Notes: generated by a model from the letters alone, not told the origin. A stretch of 64,000 bases of DNA from Pictodentalium vernedei (GCA_031216915.1 CM062296.1:664393838-664457837); one strand, 5' to 3'. Counted from the first letter of the stretch, positions 45,600-56,638 are shown. Numbers and translations: made by a program.

Positions 45600-47668
45600 A
45601 TTGTGCAGGATTGCCTATATTTGTAATGTGTGTTATAGTGAGTGTTTGACGAGTGCTTATTATCGTTTAATTTCGTGAACTGCAAGTTTGGCTCACTCCA
45701 GTTTGTCTGACATAAGTCACTGAACTCTGACAAGTTGTAATCAGTTAAACTCGAAATCTCACAATATCCGATAAGAAAACAGACCAGCAGAATAAGCGGA
45801 AGATGGCTAAGAGTTTATGACGCCTGATGTAGCCAGATATAGTTGTATATAGAACCGGTCCTAGAGGTCAACTTAAATTGGTGTCTCTTCGTTTTGTTTC
45901 TCGGGAACCTGTGCGGACCTGTATTTTCATGTTGCATATAATTGGATATAGGGCAGACCTGAGAATTTATTCCAGTTGTGAGCCTTTGTCCTGATTTTCG
46001 CGACCTTAGCTGTCGGTAGGGATGAATATAAAACACCACGGCGGTGGAGCATCTCCACCTAAATATGGGTGGCCACAAATTCCCTAAATACCCCGTTTAT
46101 TAACTAAAGCTTTATCTTGTCAGAAGGAGTTAACGGAATGTAGCCTTCTGGAAACTTGTGTGGCATTTGTCACCTCTGTTGTTGTACTGTCTGCGATTGA
46201 TGCAATTTTATATATTCGTGCAATACGAAAGAGCTTCTCCCCCTAAATATGGGTGGCCACAAATTCCCTAAATATCCCGGTTATTAACTAAAACTTTATC
46301 TTGTCAGAAGGAGTTAACGGAATGTAGCCTTCTGGAAACTTGTGTGGCATTAGTCACCTCTGTTGTTGTACTATCTGCGATTGATGCAATTTTATATATT
46401 CGTGCAATACGAAAGCTTCTCAGTGCGGTGTCCCGGGTACTTGACAAATGCATACAGCTTTGCATGTCACTATAGATTTTGTAGAATTGACCCACTTCAA
46501 CTTGTCTGCAGCGTTCACCGAATTCGGTCCGATAGTTTATAGTGAGTCGAGCTCGCAGTCTCACAACATATTTTTGGATCATGGACCATCATAACTAACT
46601 GGAGATGCCTAAGATCTCGTGGCGTCTTATTCAGTAGTCCATAGGCATATATAGTACCGACCTGAGAGTTTATCATGTAATATGTCTGGGTTCTTGTATT
46701 TCTATTTGTGCACATGTGTGGGTTGCGTTTGTGGAGAACCGTGAGTTTTACTCACTCAGACCTGTCTGGCGGAGGCGACTCATCTCTTCCCAATGGATTG
46801 CAGTTAGTGGATCTGGCAGTTTCCCTGTTGAAACACGGATCATCATGACAAAATGGAGATGGTAAGTGTCCAGGGTGGAATATCATGGTTCATTTCCCGA
46901 ATCAACATAAATTTTTGCTATTATTGTTTTTTTTTTTTTACTTTTTTAGAAATGTATTTGTACCCGTGTTTATCATATGTGTAAGGAGGGTATGTCATAT
47001 TAATCATTGTGAATTGTGAGATTGATCCACTCCATCTTGCCTGGCAGTGGCCACTGAAGTCGGTCTGGGAAGTTTTTGGTGTGTCAGTCTCGCAATTTAA
47101 CAATATGCCTTTGGATAACGAGTCGATGTGATAAACTGGTGATGCCTAAGATCTCATGGCGTCTGATGTAGTTGTACTTAGGTATATCCAGTACCGGCTT
47201 TAGAGTTTATTGTAATCTTGCACGACCTTGATTTGTTTGTCGCGAGAATCGTAATTACCGTGACAGTTTGGTTCTCTTGCCTATAGAGCCAGGAATTTAT
47301 TCACCGTGCTTATGTGTGTGTGACGAGCACATACTTCTATTTGAATGCTGAGCACGCTGAGTTTGACTCATTGCAACTTGTCTGACAGAGGTCTCTACAC
47401 CCTATCTGACGAGTTGCAGTCAGTCGAACTCTCAATCTCATATATGATATCTGAATACGTGAGATCGTGAAAAGCACGTGTATATAGTTATATATATTTA
47501 TGTAGAAAGCGCCTCGATAATATATATAAGTGTTCATGGTAACTGATGTAGTTGTATATAGTTGTATTTTGGGCAGACCCTAAAATGTTTTTGTCTTGAT
47601 TCTAGCAACTTTAGCTGAAGGTATGGGTGAATTTAAAACACCCGACGGTGGAGCTTATCCACCTGTAT
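45600..47668. repeat. Old degenerate repeat field with a 184-bp duplication
   Basis: Related blocks recur with heavy divergence: GATGCCTAAGATCTCGTGGC (46602) and GATGCCTAAGATCTCATGGC (47137), TGATGTAGTTGTA variants, ACTCCAGTTTGTCTGACA-type phrases, and ACGGCGGTGGAGCATCTCCA (46040) like CCGACGGTGGAGCTTATCCA (47642). A cleaner tandem duplication of about 184 bp covers 46047-46230 and 46231-46413. The LTR element starts right after one of the GTGGAGC-ATCCACCT phrases. Confidence 0.7.
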
Positions 47669-48360
47669 TGTAACGAAATGCCCTCCACGGAGCGCGTCGG
47701 GTTAACCTCCGTGGGGTGCATCGGAGTCATATGATTGCACTTGGGAGTCTTGGTTCCTGAAGTGTTAATGTGTTAATCAGAGTGGCCAAGTCCTACTTGG
47801 TAATAATTCTCTGTTGTATAAACTTTAATAAGTAAACGCTGTTTTCAGGCACAAATTATGTAATTTTATTCAAATTCCTAGTATATTTGCATTGCATAAC
47901 ATCAGTGCAACTGACCCAAAAAGTACTCTGCACACTTACTAAAGAAGTGGAGCATGAGACACGAAATTAGACAATAGTCTGACCTAAAGTAACCTTACTA
48001 AGGTGTTTTCGACAGAATTTGCAATTATGACTGGCATATTAGCTAGTAAAAGCCTAACCTATAATAACCTCATCAGAATGCTTTTGACAGATTTTAGCAT
48101 TGTATACTGACCCGACCTAACCTCAACACACCCAGTATCACTTTCAGCTCTGAGAATTGTGCAATCTAGCACGTTCGCTAGGCGGCACTGTTGGTTTTGA
48201 AATTGTACACCTACCAAATGCCAACGTCCTTTTAAATGCGAGAAGCATACTCTTAGCATAGGATACCCACAGGATGCCCTACTATCCCGGAATGGAAGTA
48301 AGGGGTTAAGAAATACCTCTCCGCCATCTTGGGGTATAAGTGGTGTTCTGTGGTGTTTTA

Positions 48361-48416
48361 TGACGTCAATTGAAACAAGATCTGCCCGAGTAAGCACGAA
48401 TCAAACCGTATTTAAA
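48361..48416 (+). promoter_or_regulatory. LTR promoter signals
   Basis: TGACGTCA (48361-48368) lies about 40 bases ahead of TATTTAAA (48409-48416). Spacing suits a Pol II start near 48440. Assigned by motif only. Confidence 0.45.
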
Positions 48417-48665
48417 CCAACGGAATCACCCGAGACTTCGCTTCTCTCTTTGGTCTTCCGTCGTGTAAGAAGTCACTCTCCTATTCTCGTGGAAGAACGC
48501 CGCCGAACGCTGCCAGGTCAGACAACAGTTCCAGACACAGGACGCGATGAGAGCGATGCGATAATTTCGACTTAGTCTCATTTCATATTTTATATATTTT
48601 ATAAATTTACCAGAGAGAGAGAATATTTCAGTTTAAATTATAGGAACTTTATTTAGGGTTTAGTG

Positions 48666-48671
48666 AATAAA
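48666..48671 (+). terminator. LTR polyadenylation signal
   Basis: AATAAA in the 5' LTR. The 3' LTR equivalent lies beyond the window end. It would serve to end the genomic RNA. Confidence 0.5.
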
Positions 48672-48892
48672 CATAGAAAACTGTAAGTAACTTTTATGTG
48701 TTTTGAATTCACCCTTTCGCTGCGGCTGCAGTATCAAGAATTGTTGCAGACTCTACAGAAACTGGTTGCCTCCTAGACTGAACACTTAAATTGTCCTGTG
48801 GCCACTTGCCACGATTGTAGTCCTAACCCAAATCCACTAGACGATCATTTTTCCGGGGTACATAACCCTGCTATGCCACAGGCCAGTTTATA

Positions 48893-48910
48893 TGGTGCCG
48901 TGACCAGGAT
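48893..48910 (+). other. Primer binding site, tRNA-His
   Basis: TGGTGCCGTGACCAGGAT is complementary to the 3' end (with CCA) of animal tRNA-His(GTG), as I recall that tRNA. All 18 bases pair. It would prime minus-strand DNA synthesis. Confidence 0.8.
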
Positions 48911-49503
48911 GTAGACTCTGACTTCTAACTCTCTTGAAACGATCGGGTGAACATTCTAGAAACATCTATTAACCCTAACAGACCCAGTGAAGCTGAAATT
49001 GACTCAAAACGTTGCCGCTGGGGAGCACAGTGAACTTGTGAAGAACTTTTTTGCTAAATATTTATGAGGGACAGACATCCGTTAATTTTACTGGTAAATT
49101 GAACGCCTGGCAGCTGAAATTTCTAAGGCAGCAGACGCAGACAGCGCCCTCCGAATCCAAAACTGGTACAACTCCATGGTGGAACTGGTTGCATGTCCAA
49201 CGTGCCATTATTTACACTGACGCCAACCGCCAATTGCTATTACATCCAAACTACGCTCGACTGGTCGCACCGAGCGTTGCTCATCAGATATATCGAACTT
49301 TTGACTGAACATCAGAGAAAAACGGAAACTCAGGGAACTGTGAAAAATCTCGAGGAATTCCAGGAAATTCTGAAACGACAACCGCGGGTGTTTCAACAGT
49401 TATAGTGCTAGCAAGGTAGGTGCAATTTTCTTCATTTTACGTTCATTAACAGCAGAAAAATTCAATTGTAAATTTTGCTTCATAGTAATAAAACTCATTA
49501 AAA
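48911..49503 (+). other. Leader of the LTR element, with splice-donor-like site
   Basis: The untranslated leader (packaging region expected) holds a few short frames (49051-49308, 49193-49405) that look incidental. GCAAG|GTAGGT at 49411-49421 is a good 5' splice site, and CTTCATAG near 49483 a possible acceptor before gag. Acceptors ahead of env and the accessory ORFs suggest this donor feeds spliced mRNAs. Confidence 0.5.
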
Positions 49504-49935
49504 ATGACTACGCCGTTGACGGACAGAGAGCAACGGTTAATCGATGAAATTACTCAAGTGAAACAGGAAAGGGAAGGTCTTGTGGGTCAGTATGAGCTGC
49601 AAATTAGTGAAATGAGCACTCAAGCTCAGAGCTTGTCGCAGCAGCATGCTGCCTCACAACAAACCCTTCAACAAACACAGACAGCCCTCGCCCAGGTTAA
49701 AGCAGAACTAGTACAGCAGAAAGCTGATTTAGAATTACAGTTAGCTACTGACAAGGCCGGTGCCCAAGCAAAACTACAGAGACTAAAAAAACAATTGGCA
49801 GAAGCTGAAAAGAAAGCCAAAGACCCCACGTCTTCTGCCATAATCAACCTGCATGAAACCGTACGCCAAAGTGAAAAGAGTAATGCAAAGACTGCTAATG
49901 CCAACGCAGGCTCAGTCCATTCATTCCCATATTAA
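49504..49935 (+). CDS. gag: gag N-terminal coiled-coil part
   Basis: A 143-residue acidic and Gln-rich protein piece is mostly one long coiled coil (residues about 10-125, with LTDREQRLIDEITQVKQERE at the start). It would lie at the N-terminus of the structural polyprotein that assembles particles. ATG 49504 follows AT-rich leader sequence. The frame ends at TAA 49933-49935, but capsid-like coding sequence continues at once in the next frame. Either this copy carries an indel near 49900, or a natural recoding or splicing event joins the parts. I favour an indel, because the TGA at 50024 shows that gag is decaying. Confidence 0.7.
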   Translation: MTTPLTDREQRLIDEITQVKQEREGLVGQYELQISEMSTQAQSLSQQHAASQQTLQQTQTALAQVKAELVQQKADLELQLATDKAGAQAKLQRLKKQLAEAEKKAKDPTSSAIINLHETVRQSEKSNAKTANANAGSVHSFPY

Positions 49936-50941
49936 AAACTTTGACGGGAACCCCCTGAATTTTTGGGGTTGGATAAAATCTCTTGACCTTTTCTGTGAGA
50001 CAAATGATGTAGAAGAGAAACGATGACCTAAAATCGCCGCTCAAACCAGTGACTTTGTAGTTGCTGATTTTATTTTAAGAACAATGAAGAAAAATCCTGA
50101 AATGCCTTGGTCCGAACTGTATAGCGAACTGAAAAGTCGCTATAGTGCCACAATGGATAACTCCATTGCCACCAATCAGTTGTGCCATATGCGACAAGGG
50201 AAAAATCAAACTCTTGTCTCATATGCTGAGCAACTGATTGATCTTGCAAAAGATGCCTTTGATCAGGAAATTGATAACCCCACCATTCAGAAAAACCTCT
50301 CAGATTACTTTTGTGACGGGTTGTATGACAACGATGTTCGGATGAAACTAATCCGTTGCATGCCCAAAACGCTAGAAAACGCTGTTAGTCAAGCATTATT
50401 TGAAAATGCCGCGAAAATCAAATTTCGCGCCCGCTCTGAAGCCGCCAAAGGAAAAGCGCCCTTTGGGAAGGCATTTGACCGACAATATGAAGAATATGAG
50501 CGTTATCGGGACCCTGTATTTCGTGATCCCATCGACGAACAGGAAGAACCTGTAGATCTCCCTTTGGAGACGAGGGACGAGACTCCCATGGACATAGGTG
50601 TGGCGCGCCGATGCCATAAGGTGAATATCTTAACGAGAAACTATAGTGGAGGTTATGCGCAACCTCCATATCAGAATCAGAACAAAAATCAGTACAATAG
50701 TCAATACAGAAATAGGGGAGGACAAAATTACAACAGATATCAGAAACCGACACGATTTTCACGACCGGTTTGCAATCGTTGTAACCGCGTTGGCCAAGTG
50801 AGAACACTTGATATTCAGCCAGCAGGTGAAAGGTCACCAGTGGCGACCTTTTGCTGTTTTCGCTGTGGGAAGCCAAACCACTTCGCTCGCGATTGCCGAG
50901 TCAATTTAAACGAAGGGAACTCTGCCCATATGGGGCAATGA
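49916..50941 (+). pseudogene. gag: gag capsid and nucleocapsid, broken
   Basis: Continuation of gag in frame 2. The opening FDGNPLNFWGWIKSLDLF is typical of Ty3/Gypsy capsids. A TGA at 50024-50026 interrupts it, and from ATG 50084 the frame is open for 285 codons. That part carries the helical capsid region, an Asn/Gln/Tyr-rich linker and a CCHC zinc knuckle CFRCGKPNHFARDC near the end. A second Cys pair (CNRCNRVGQ) just upstream looks like an interrupted knuckle. It ends at 50941 and overlaps pol by about 90 bases, with a slippery heptamer at 50905-50911. The TGA follows a CGA codon, so CpG decay is a plausible cause. Confidence 0.8.
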
Positions 50942-50947
50942 GCAGAG
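50905..50947 (+). promoter_or_regulatory. -1 ribosomal frameshift signal (gag to pol)
   Basis: The heptamer T TTA AAC (50905-50911) is a classical X XXY YYZ slippery site and is in phase with gag. A -1 slip enters the pol frame. After an 8-base spacer, CTCTGC (50920-50925) can pair with GCAGAG (50942-50947), and alternatively TGCCC with GGGCA inside. The pol frame here has no ATG nearby, which fits expression by frameshifting. Confidence 0.75.
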
Positions 50948-51333
50948 TTAATGAGAAGTCACATGCTCCCAACAGAAGTGAAACTGGAAATCACCAGGGA
51001 GACGTGAAAATTAATGTACAAAATGAATGTATGAATAATTGTAAAAATAAAAATGTAAATAATAAAACAGGTGGAAATACGGGTAATAAAACATGTAATA
51101 TAAAGCCAAGTACTCAGTCTCAAACAAGGAGAACCAAAAATGATTCTCCTCCAGTGAAAAGTAAAAGCCTTCAATGCACAAGGTGTGGTCAGACCACACA
51201 TAATAGGAAAAATTGTACAGTAAAATTCACAACCATTCCTCTGACTGGTAGGCCTAAGAAACCCAAGGCCAACTCACAAAATGGCTGCCCTGCAAAGGAC
51301 AGTCAGCCTGAAAAATTTACTTCACAAAATTGT

Positions 51334-51870
51334 TTCAGCTATCAGACCACCAGTGGTCTGGAAGTAAAAGTATATAGGACTGGAATAACTCAGGTAGCTA
51401 CTGACGCTATGGTGAATGCGGCTAATAGCCAATTGACCCATGGCGGAGGTGTTGCCAGAGCTATAGCTCTTGGAGCTGGCCCAGCCCTTGAACAAGAATG
51501 TCAACAATATATTCAACAGCATGGATATCTTCCAGTAGGTGAGAATATGACTACCACTTGTGGAATGTTGCCATGTTTAAAAGTAATACATGCTGTGGGA
51601 CCACGCTGGAATGATTACAGTGATAAAAATAAATGTCTCAATGTTTTATACAGTACTGTACAAAAAGTATTGCAGGTATGTGACAGGGAAAATTTTGTAA
51701 ACATAGCCATCCCACTCATCAGTAGCGGGATATATGGTGTACCTAAACAGAAGTGTGCAGATGTTTATGTGAGAGTTCTACAAAACTTTACTCCTAAACA
51801 ATTAAAAGAGATACACATTGTAGATGTAGACCCTGATATTATGATTTATATGAAAAATGCTTATGAAAAT
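51334..51870 (+). other. Macro (ADP-ribose-binding) domain within pol
   Basis: Residues 162-340 of the pol frame form a complete macro domain. Loop 1 is MVNAANSQLTHGGGVARAI, followed by the VIHAVGPRW strand, IPLISSGIYGVP as phosphate-binding loop 2, and a C-terminal IHIVDVDPDIMIYMKNA. The Asn of NAAN and the GGGVA loop, needed for ADP-ribose contact, are present. The SSGIYG form is like that of MacroD/PARP and viral macro domains. It lies between the nucleocapsid knuckle and the protease, a place where Ty3/Gypsy elements normally have only linker. Function inferred: binding or removing ADP-ribose on proteins or nucleic acid. Confidence 0.92.
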
Positions 51871-54800
51871 CAAACTATGAAAAAGTCTTGTGATTATAAT
51901 CAACCAGGTAAGCAGGGTTGTGTTGAAATAAATCAACAGAAACAGGAAGTATTGGAATCAGGAAATAGGAATCCAAGAATAAGGAGCCAAGAGAAATCAC
52001 TTGGGAAAAACCCAAAACTACAAAACAGGAAAAACCCAAGGGGAAGTAATTGGAAAAACCCATGTCAACAGGAAGTGAAACACTCTATGGAAACCAAGGG
52101 AAATAACTTAGTAAACAATGATGATTACCCAAATGGGGAACAACAGCAACAAAAACTTAGAAATTCTCAACCGGAAACAGTAACCATAAATTATGGGGCT
52201 GCTTCTTTGAATAGTGTCTTGGTGAACATCAAAGGACAAGTACGTGCCTTATTAGATACAGGGGCACAGACAAGTTGTATTAGTACAAAATTTTGGAAAA
52301 ATCTTAAACACCGACCGAAATTAGTTGGTGATAAAAATTCTTTGCCTCGCATTGCGGGTATTACTGGGAATGACACTCTCCCTCGAGGAAAAGTTAAACT
52401 TGAATTTTATATTCAAGGAATTTATCAGGTGCATGAGTTCTTAGTAATAAATGAATTGAATCGAAGTATGTTATTAGGAATGGATTGGATTAGGGGCAAT
52501 CGAGTTAATTTATATTGGGAATTTCATAAATTGAGATTAGATGGTCACTATGTACCCATTGTTCAAGATATACAGGTGAGTTGTCTTACTCGACTGATCA
52601 ATCAGGTGGAACTTAAACCACAGTCCACTTGTTTGTGTACAGCAAAAGCTTCCGGTGCAAAATCTGTCTTTGACACAAAATACTTAGAACATCATGGACT
52701 GACTAAAGGTCACGTGGCTGAACAGCCTGGCCTTTTAGTTAGTAACAGTATAGTCACTAATGGAAATGAAACCATACCTGTACTGTTGGTGAACAGTACC
52801 AACAAACATTATACCTTGAAAAGGGGATGTTTGATTGGAAAACTTGAGCCAATAGAACAGGAAGAAAAAGTCTTAGAAATTAATCAGATCTTAACTCAGA
52901 ATACACCTGAAGATCAGATCACAGATGCTGACATACAGGTGCCTGAGGACAAACGGCACCTATTGATGCCAGTCATCAATACTAATAAAGACTTGTTTGC
53001 AAAAACTGATAAAGAATTAACTCAGACAGATACAGTTAAGATGCGCATCGACACAGGTGATGCGCCACCAATAAAAAGTAGAGCATATAGAGTTCCATTA
53101 CTTAAGAGAAAAATTATGGACGAAGCACTTGAAGAAATGCTTCAATCCGGAATTATCCGAAGGTCAAATAGAGCATGGAGTTTTCCGTGCCTGCTTGTGG
53201 ACAAGAAAGACGGCTCGAAACGCTTCTGCGTTGATTTCTGCAAGCTCAATGAAGTCACGAAAGTTACGAACTGGCCGCTTCCATTGATTGACGACATCTT
53301 TACTTTATTGAATGGATGTGAATACTTCACCACCCTTGACATGAAGTCGGGTTACTGGGAAGTCAAGATGGATGAAGAAGACAGACCAAAAACGGCCTTT
53401 GTTTGCCATAAGGGCCTTTATGAGTTCAATGTAATGGCGTTTGGACTTGTGAATGCGCCCTCGGTGTATCAATCCCTCATGACAAGCGTCTTGGAGGGCC
53501 TAGAGGATTTTTCTCTGGCCTACCTTGACGATATTTTGATTTTCAGCCGTGACATAAAATCTCATATCGACCACATTAAACAAGTGTTTGGTCGACTAAG
53601 AAAACATAAACTGAAGCTAAAAGCTAAGAAGTGTTCCTTCTTTCAATCTAAAACATCTTTCCTTGGTTTTGTAATTAGTAAAGATGGAATTAAACCTGAG
53701 ACTTCGAAGGTCGAGGTCATTCGAAAATTAAATCCGCCGAAAACGGTAACGGAAGTGAGATCTTTTATGGGCATGACCTCATACTACCGTAGATTTATTC
53801 CTCGGTTCAGTGAAATTGCTCAACCACTCTTAGAACTGACAAAGAAATATGCAAGATTTCATTGGCGTGACACACATCAAAAAGCCTTTCAAGAGTTGAA
53901 AGATCGTTTAACTCAAGTTGCTCATTTGTCATATCCAAATCCCAGAAAGCCTTACATTCTTTACACAGATGCCAGTGGCCGCTGTGTCGGAGCAGTTTTG
54001 GCACAACCATGTGATGACGAAACAGGTTAACTACCTGGAGTACCTGATGAAAAACCCATAGTCTTCTTATCTCATAAATTGGGTGAAACCCAACAGAAAT
54101 GGTCGACATTTGAGAAAGAAGCTTTCGCTATCTCATATGCATTGGATAAATTCAATAACTATCTGCAGGGAGCAGAGTTTGTTATTAAGACAGATCATGC
54201 CCCCTTGCAGTACTTGTTGAGAAGTCCGCAAAACAATGCCAAAGTACAACGCTGGGCATTGAAGATAGCGAGTTACAATTGTAAGATTGAATATTTACCA
54301 GGTAGAAAGAATACATGTGCTGACCTACTTTCTCGTTTACCTGAAGGAATCGCAAATGCTGACCCCGGGTACGAGATGGATAATGTGGAAAATCAGAAAG
54401 CATTACAAATTGGTATTATCAATAGTAACAAATTTGATCCTCAAAGATATGTACATGTCATCACAGATGAACCTCAGGTTCTGCCCGAACCACAAGCAAT
54501 TAATTACAAAGATTTGGACATGAAGGTAGAGCAACAGAAAGATGAAAAGATTGTAGAAATCATTAAGAAGTATCAAGGTAACAATACCCCTGCACACATT
54601 AGTAGTAGATACCTCATGATTGAGGGAGTATTATATTACATCAGTACAGTTGACGATAACCCACGGGTACGCTTGTGCATACCTGAACAATTACATGCAG
54701 ATGTGTTGAAACAATACCATGACGAATTAGGTCACCTTGGCATAGACAAAGTATACAATAATATCAGTAGAAAATATTATTGGAAAGATTTATATAAACA

Positions 54801-56067
54801 TATTTATAAACATGTAGAAAATTGTCTTGTGTGTCGAGCTCGTAACACCAGAGCTCACACTTTGCCATTGCAAGAGACTGATAGACCTCCATACCCCTTT
54901 GCTAAAATAGCATTGGATATGAGTGGTCCACACCCGGAGACTTTATCAGGAAACAAATATATTGTGACCTTCATAGATATTTATCCTGGCTGGCCTGAAG
55001 CGTTTCCACTGCCTGATAAAAAGGCGGAAACAATTGCTAACTTGATAATAGATCAAATTTTTCCAAGATTTGGATGTCCTTTAGAAATATTAACAGACAA
55101 TGGATCTGAAAATGTAAATGCAGTGATGAAATATTTAACTGACTATTTTAAGATACATCATGTCACCACTTCCTACTTCCATCCACAATCTAATGGGAAC
55201 GTGGAGAGGCTACATAGAACATTGAATGACATCTTAGCAAAACTAGCTCGAGAAGAATTAGAAACATGGGATTTATTCCTAAACCAAGCTATGGCAGCCA
55301 TCAGGTTTAATGGCAGCGAATCTTCTGGATTCTCTCCATTTTATCTGGTGTATGGTAGAGATGTGGTTTTACCACTTGACAATATACTTAAACCTCGAGA
55401 AAAATATGTAGGTGAAGAACCTCATAAGATAGCCATTCAGGAACAACATAAAGCATTTCGAAAACAACAAGCTGCACAAAAGAAACGAGTATTAAAACAA
55501 CAAAGATTACACGATATAACAGCAAAGGATATCACCTTTGAAGTAGGTGATCCTGTTTTATACTCCTCAGGTAAATCTAAAGGAAAATTTGAATCGAAAT
55601 GGGACTACCCATTTCGAGTCATTGAGAGAACAGGTCCAGTGAGTTACAAGATACAAGATCAATTAACTCGCAGAATAATTAAATGTCATGGAGAAAGACT
55701 TAGTAAAGCGCCTCAAGAATGGGAGGTGCCTCAACCTGTCCAACCTGTTAGAGCGCAACGAATACAACGTTACGCTGCCCCATCAGAACAGTCGACTACT
55801 GAAAACAGTAGCAGTAGTGACAGTAATGAAAGTGACGATATGCAAGGGATTCAAGAAAAACACCCCTTAACGTCATTCATTAAGAATAAAAGACAAAGAC
55901 GAGAACATTCTTCTTCAGAAAATGGTGTTCCATTAGCAGAATTAAGACAAGTACAACAGGTACGAGATTACAAGAGATGAATGAAGGAGCTACAAGCTCC
56001 TTCAGCTGATCAACTGCCATCGCGGTTCATTGCTGACGATTGAAATGATCGATTAAATGATTCAACG

Positions 56068-56268
56068 ATGGAAGTTGATCAATTGCAAATAACTGAAGAA
56101 AAAGGCCAAAGTAGTGAGCCTCAACCAAAACAATCAAGTAAAGATACAACGGAAATGATCTCTTGTATACAAGCGGTGTTAAGAGATCATAATAAGATTA
56201 AAGAACCAGGTGAGAAATTAGAATTAGGAGCAATTATGATACCCTCTACCTGGAGTACTAGTGATTAA
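56068..56268 (+). CDS. Small ORF between pol and env, unknown
   Basis: 66 codons from ATG 56068, hydrophilic, with MEVDQLQITEEKGQSSEP, a possible helix (ISCIQAVLRDHNKIKEPGEK) and a short Trp-containing end. No family recognised. It sits 88 bases after pol and 370 before env. It could be an accessory peptide or chance. Confidence 0.35.
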   Translation: MEVDQLQITEEKGQSSEPQPKQSSKDTTEMISCIQAVLRDHNKIKEPGEKLELGAIMIPSTWSTSD

Positions 56269-56430
56269 ATGTTACCACAAGACTCATGATAACTAAACGT
56301 AACACATATGGCATGCCTCTCCTTAAGTTTGAGAGAGACGAGAGAAAGTGTAAAATGAGTAACAAAATTGTATTGACTTATGATTTGTTTGGAACGAAAG
56401 TATAAGTCTTGTCAGCCTCGCGAACTGACT

Positions 56431-56586
56431 GAGACTTCGTGTAGTTAGAATAACGTTCTGACCTTTTACACCCGGGAAGTAAATTGTCAGAGTGAAAGTA
56501 ATTGAATCGAGACTTCGTGTAGTTAGAATAACGTTCTGACCTTTTACACCCGGGAAGTAAATTGTCAGAGTGAAAGTAATTGAATC
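56431..56586 (+). repeat. 78-bp tandem duplication upstream of env
   Basis: Copies 56431-56508 and 56509-56586 are identical as far as I can read (GAGACTTCGTGTAGTTAGAA ... AAAGTAATTGAATC). They lie directly before the env splice acceptor. Confidence 0.95.
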
Positions 56587-56609
56587 GCGTATTACTCATT
56601 GCGCTAACT

Positions 56610-56631
56610 CTTGCTTCCTTTCTCATTGTAG
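56610..56631 (+). promoter_or_regulatory. 3' splice site before env
   Basis: TTGCTTCCTTTCTCATTGTAG has a strong pyrimidine tract and AG at 56630-56631, eight bases before the env ATG. It fits a retroviral-type spliced env mRNA using the donor near 49415. Confidence 0.6.
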
Positions 56632-56638
56632 GAGCAAG

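Larger units (their letters stand above)
47669..48892 (+). mobile_element. 5' LTR of the env-bearing Ty3/Gypsy element
   Basis: Starts TGTAACGAAATGCCCTCCAC. The first 623 bases match the 3' LTR at 63377-64000 with five substitutions and one indel. The end is inferred from the adjoining PBS (48893). It lies between 48880 (CA) and 48892, so the LTR is about 1.2 kb. It holds a CRE (48361-48368), a TATA-like box (48409-48416) and an AATAAA (48666-48671), suggesting an R region of roughly 250 bases. The exact first base could be one to three earlier, because ATTGTAACG is common to both LTR edges. Confidence 0.9.
50851..55980 (+). pseudogene. pol: pol: zinc knuckle, macro domain, PR, RT, RNase H, integrase
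   Basis: One frame of about 1710 codons, interrupted only by TAA at 54028-54030 in RNase H. Counting from 50851: zinc knuckle 109-122 (CTRCGQTTHNRKNC), macro domain 162-340, Asn/Lys/Gln-rich linker, protease with LLDTGAQTSCIS (Asp469), RT 750-950 with TTLDM and AYLDDI (891-894), RNase H from YTDASG (Asp1040). After the stop: KTDHAPLQ and ADLLSR (RNase H end). Then integrase with HHCC (His214, His219, Cys249, Cys252, counted from 54079), the DD35E triad Asp280, Asp340, Glu376 and a GPY/F-type TGPVSYKI. The RT motif reads DFCKLN where an Arg is usual. Catalytic residues otherwise look intact. Ty3/Gypsy order (RT-RH-IN). Confidence 0.93.

Noticed and set aside
50418..50876. 152-codon minus-strand frame in gag
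   Set aside because: Antisense shadow of gag coding sequence.
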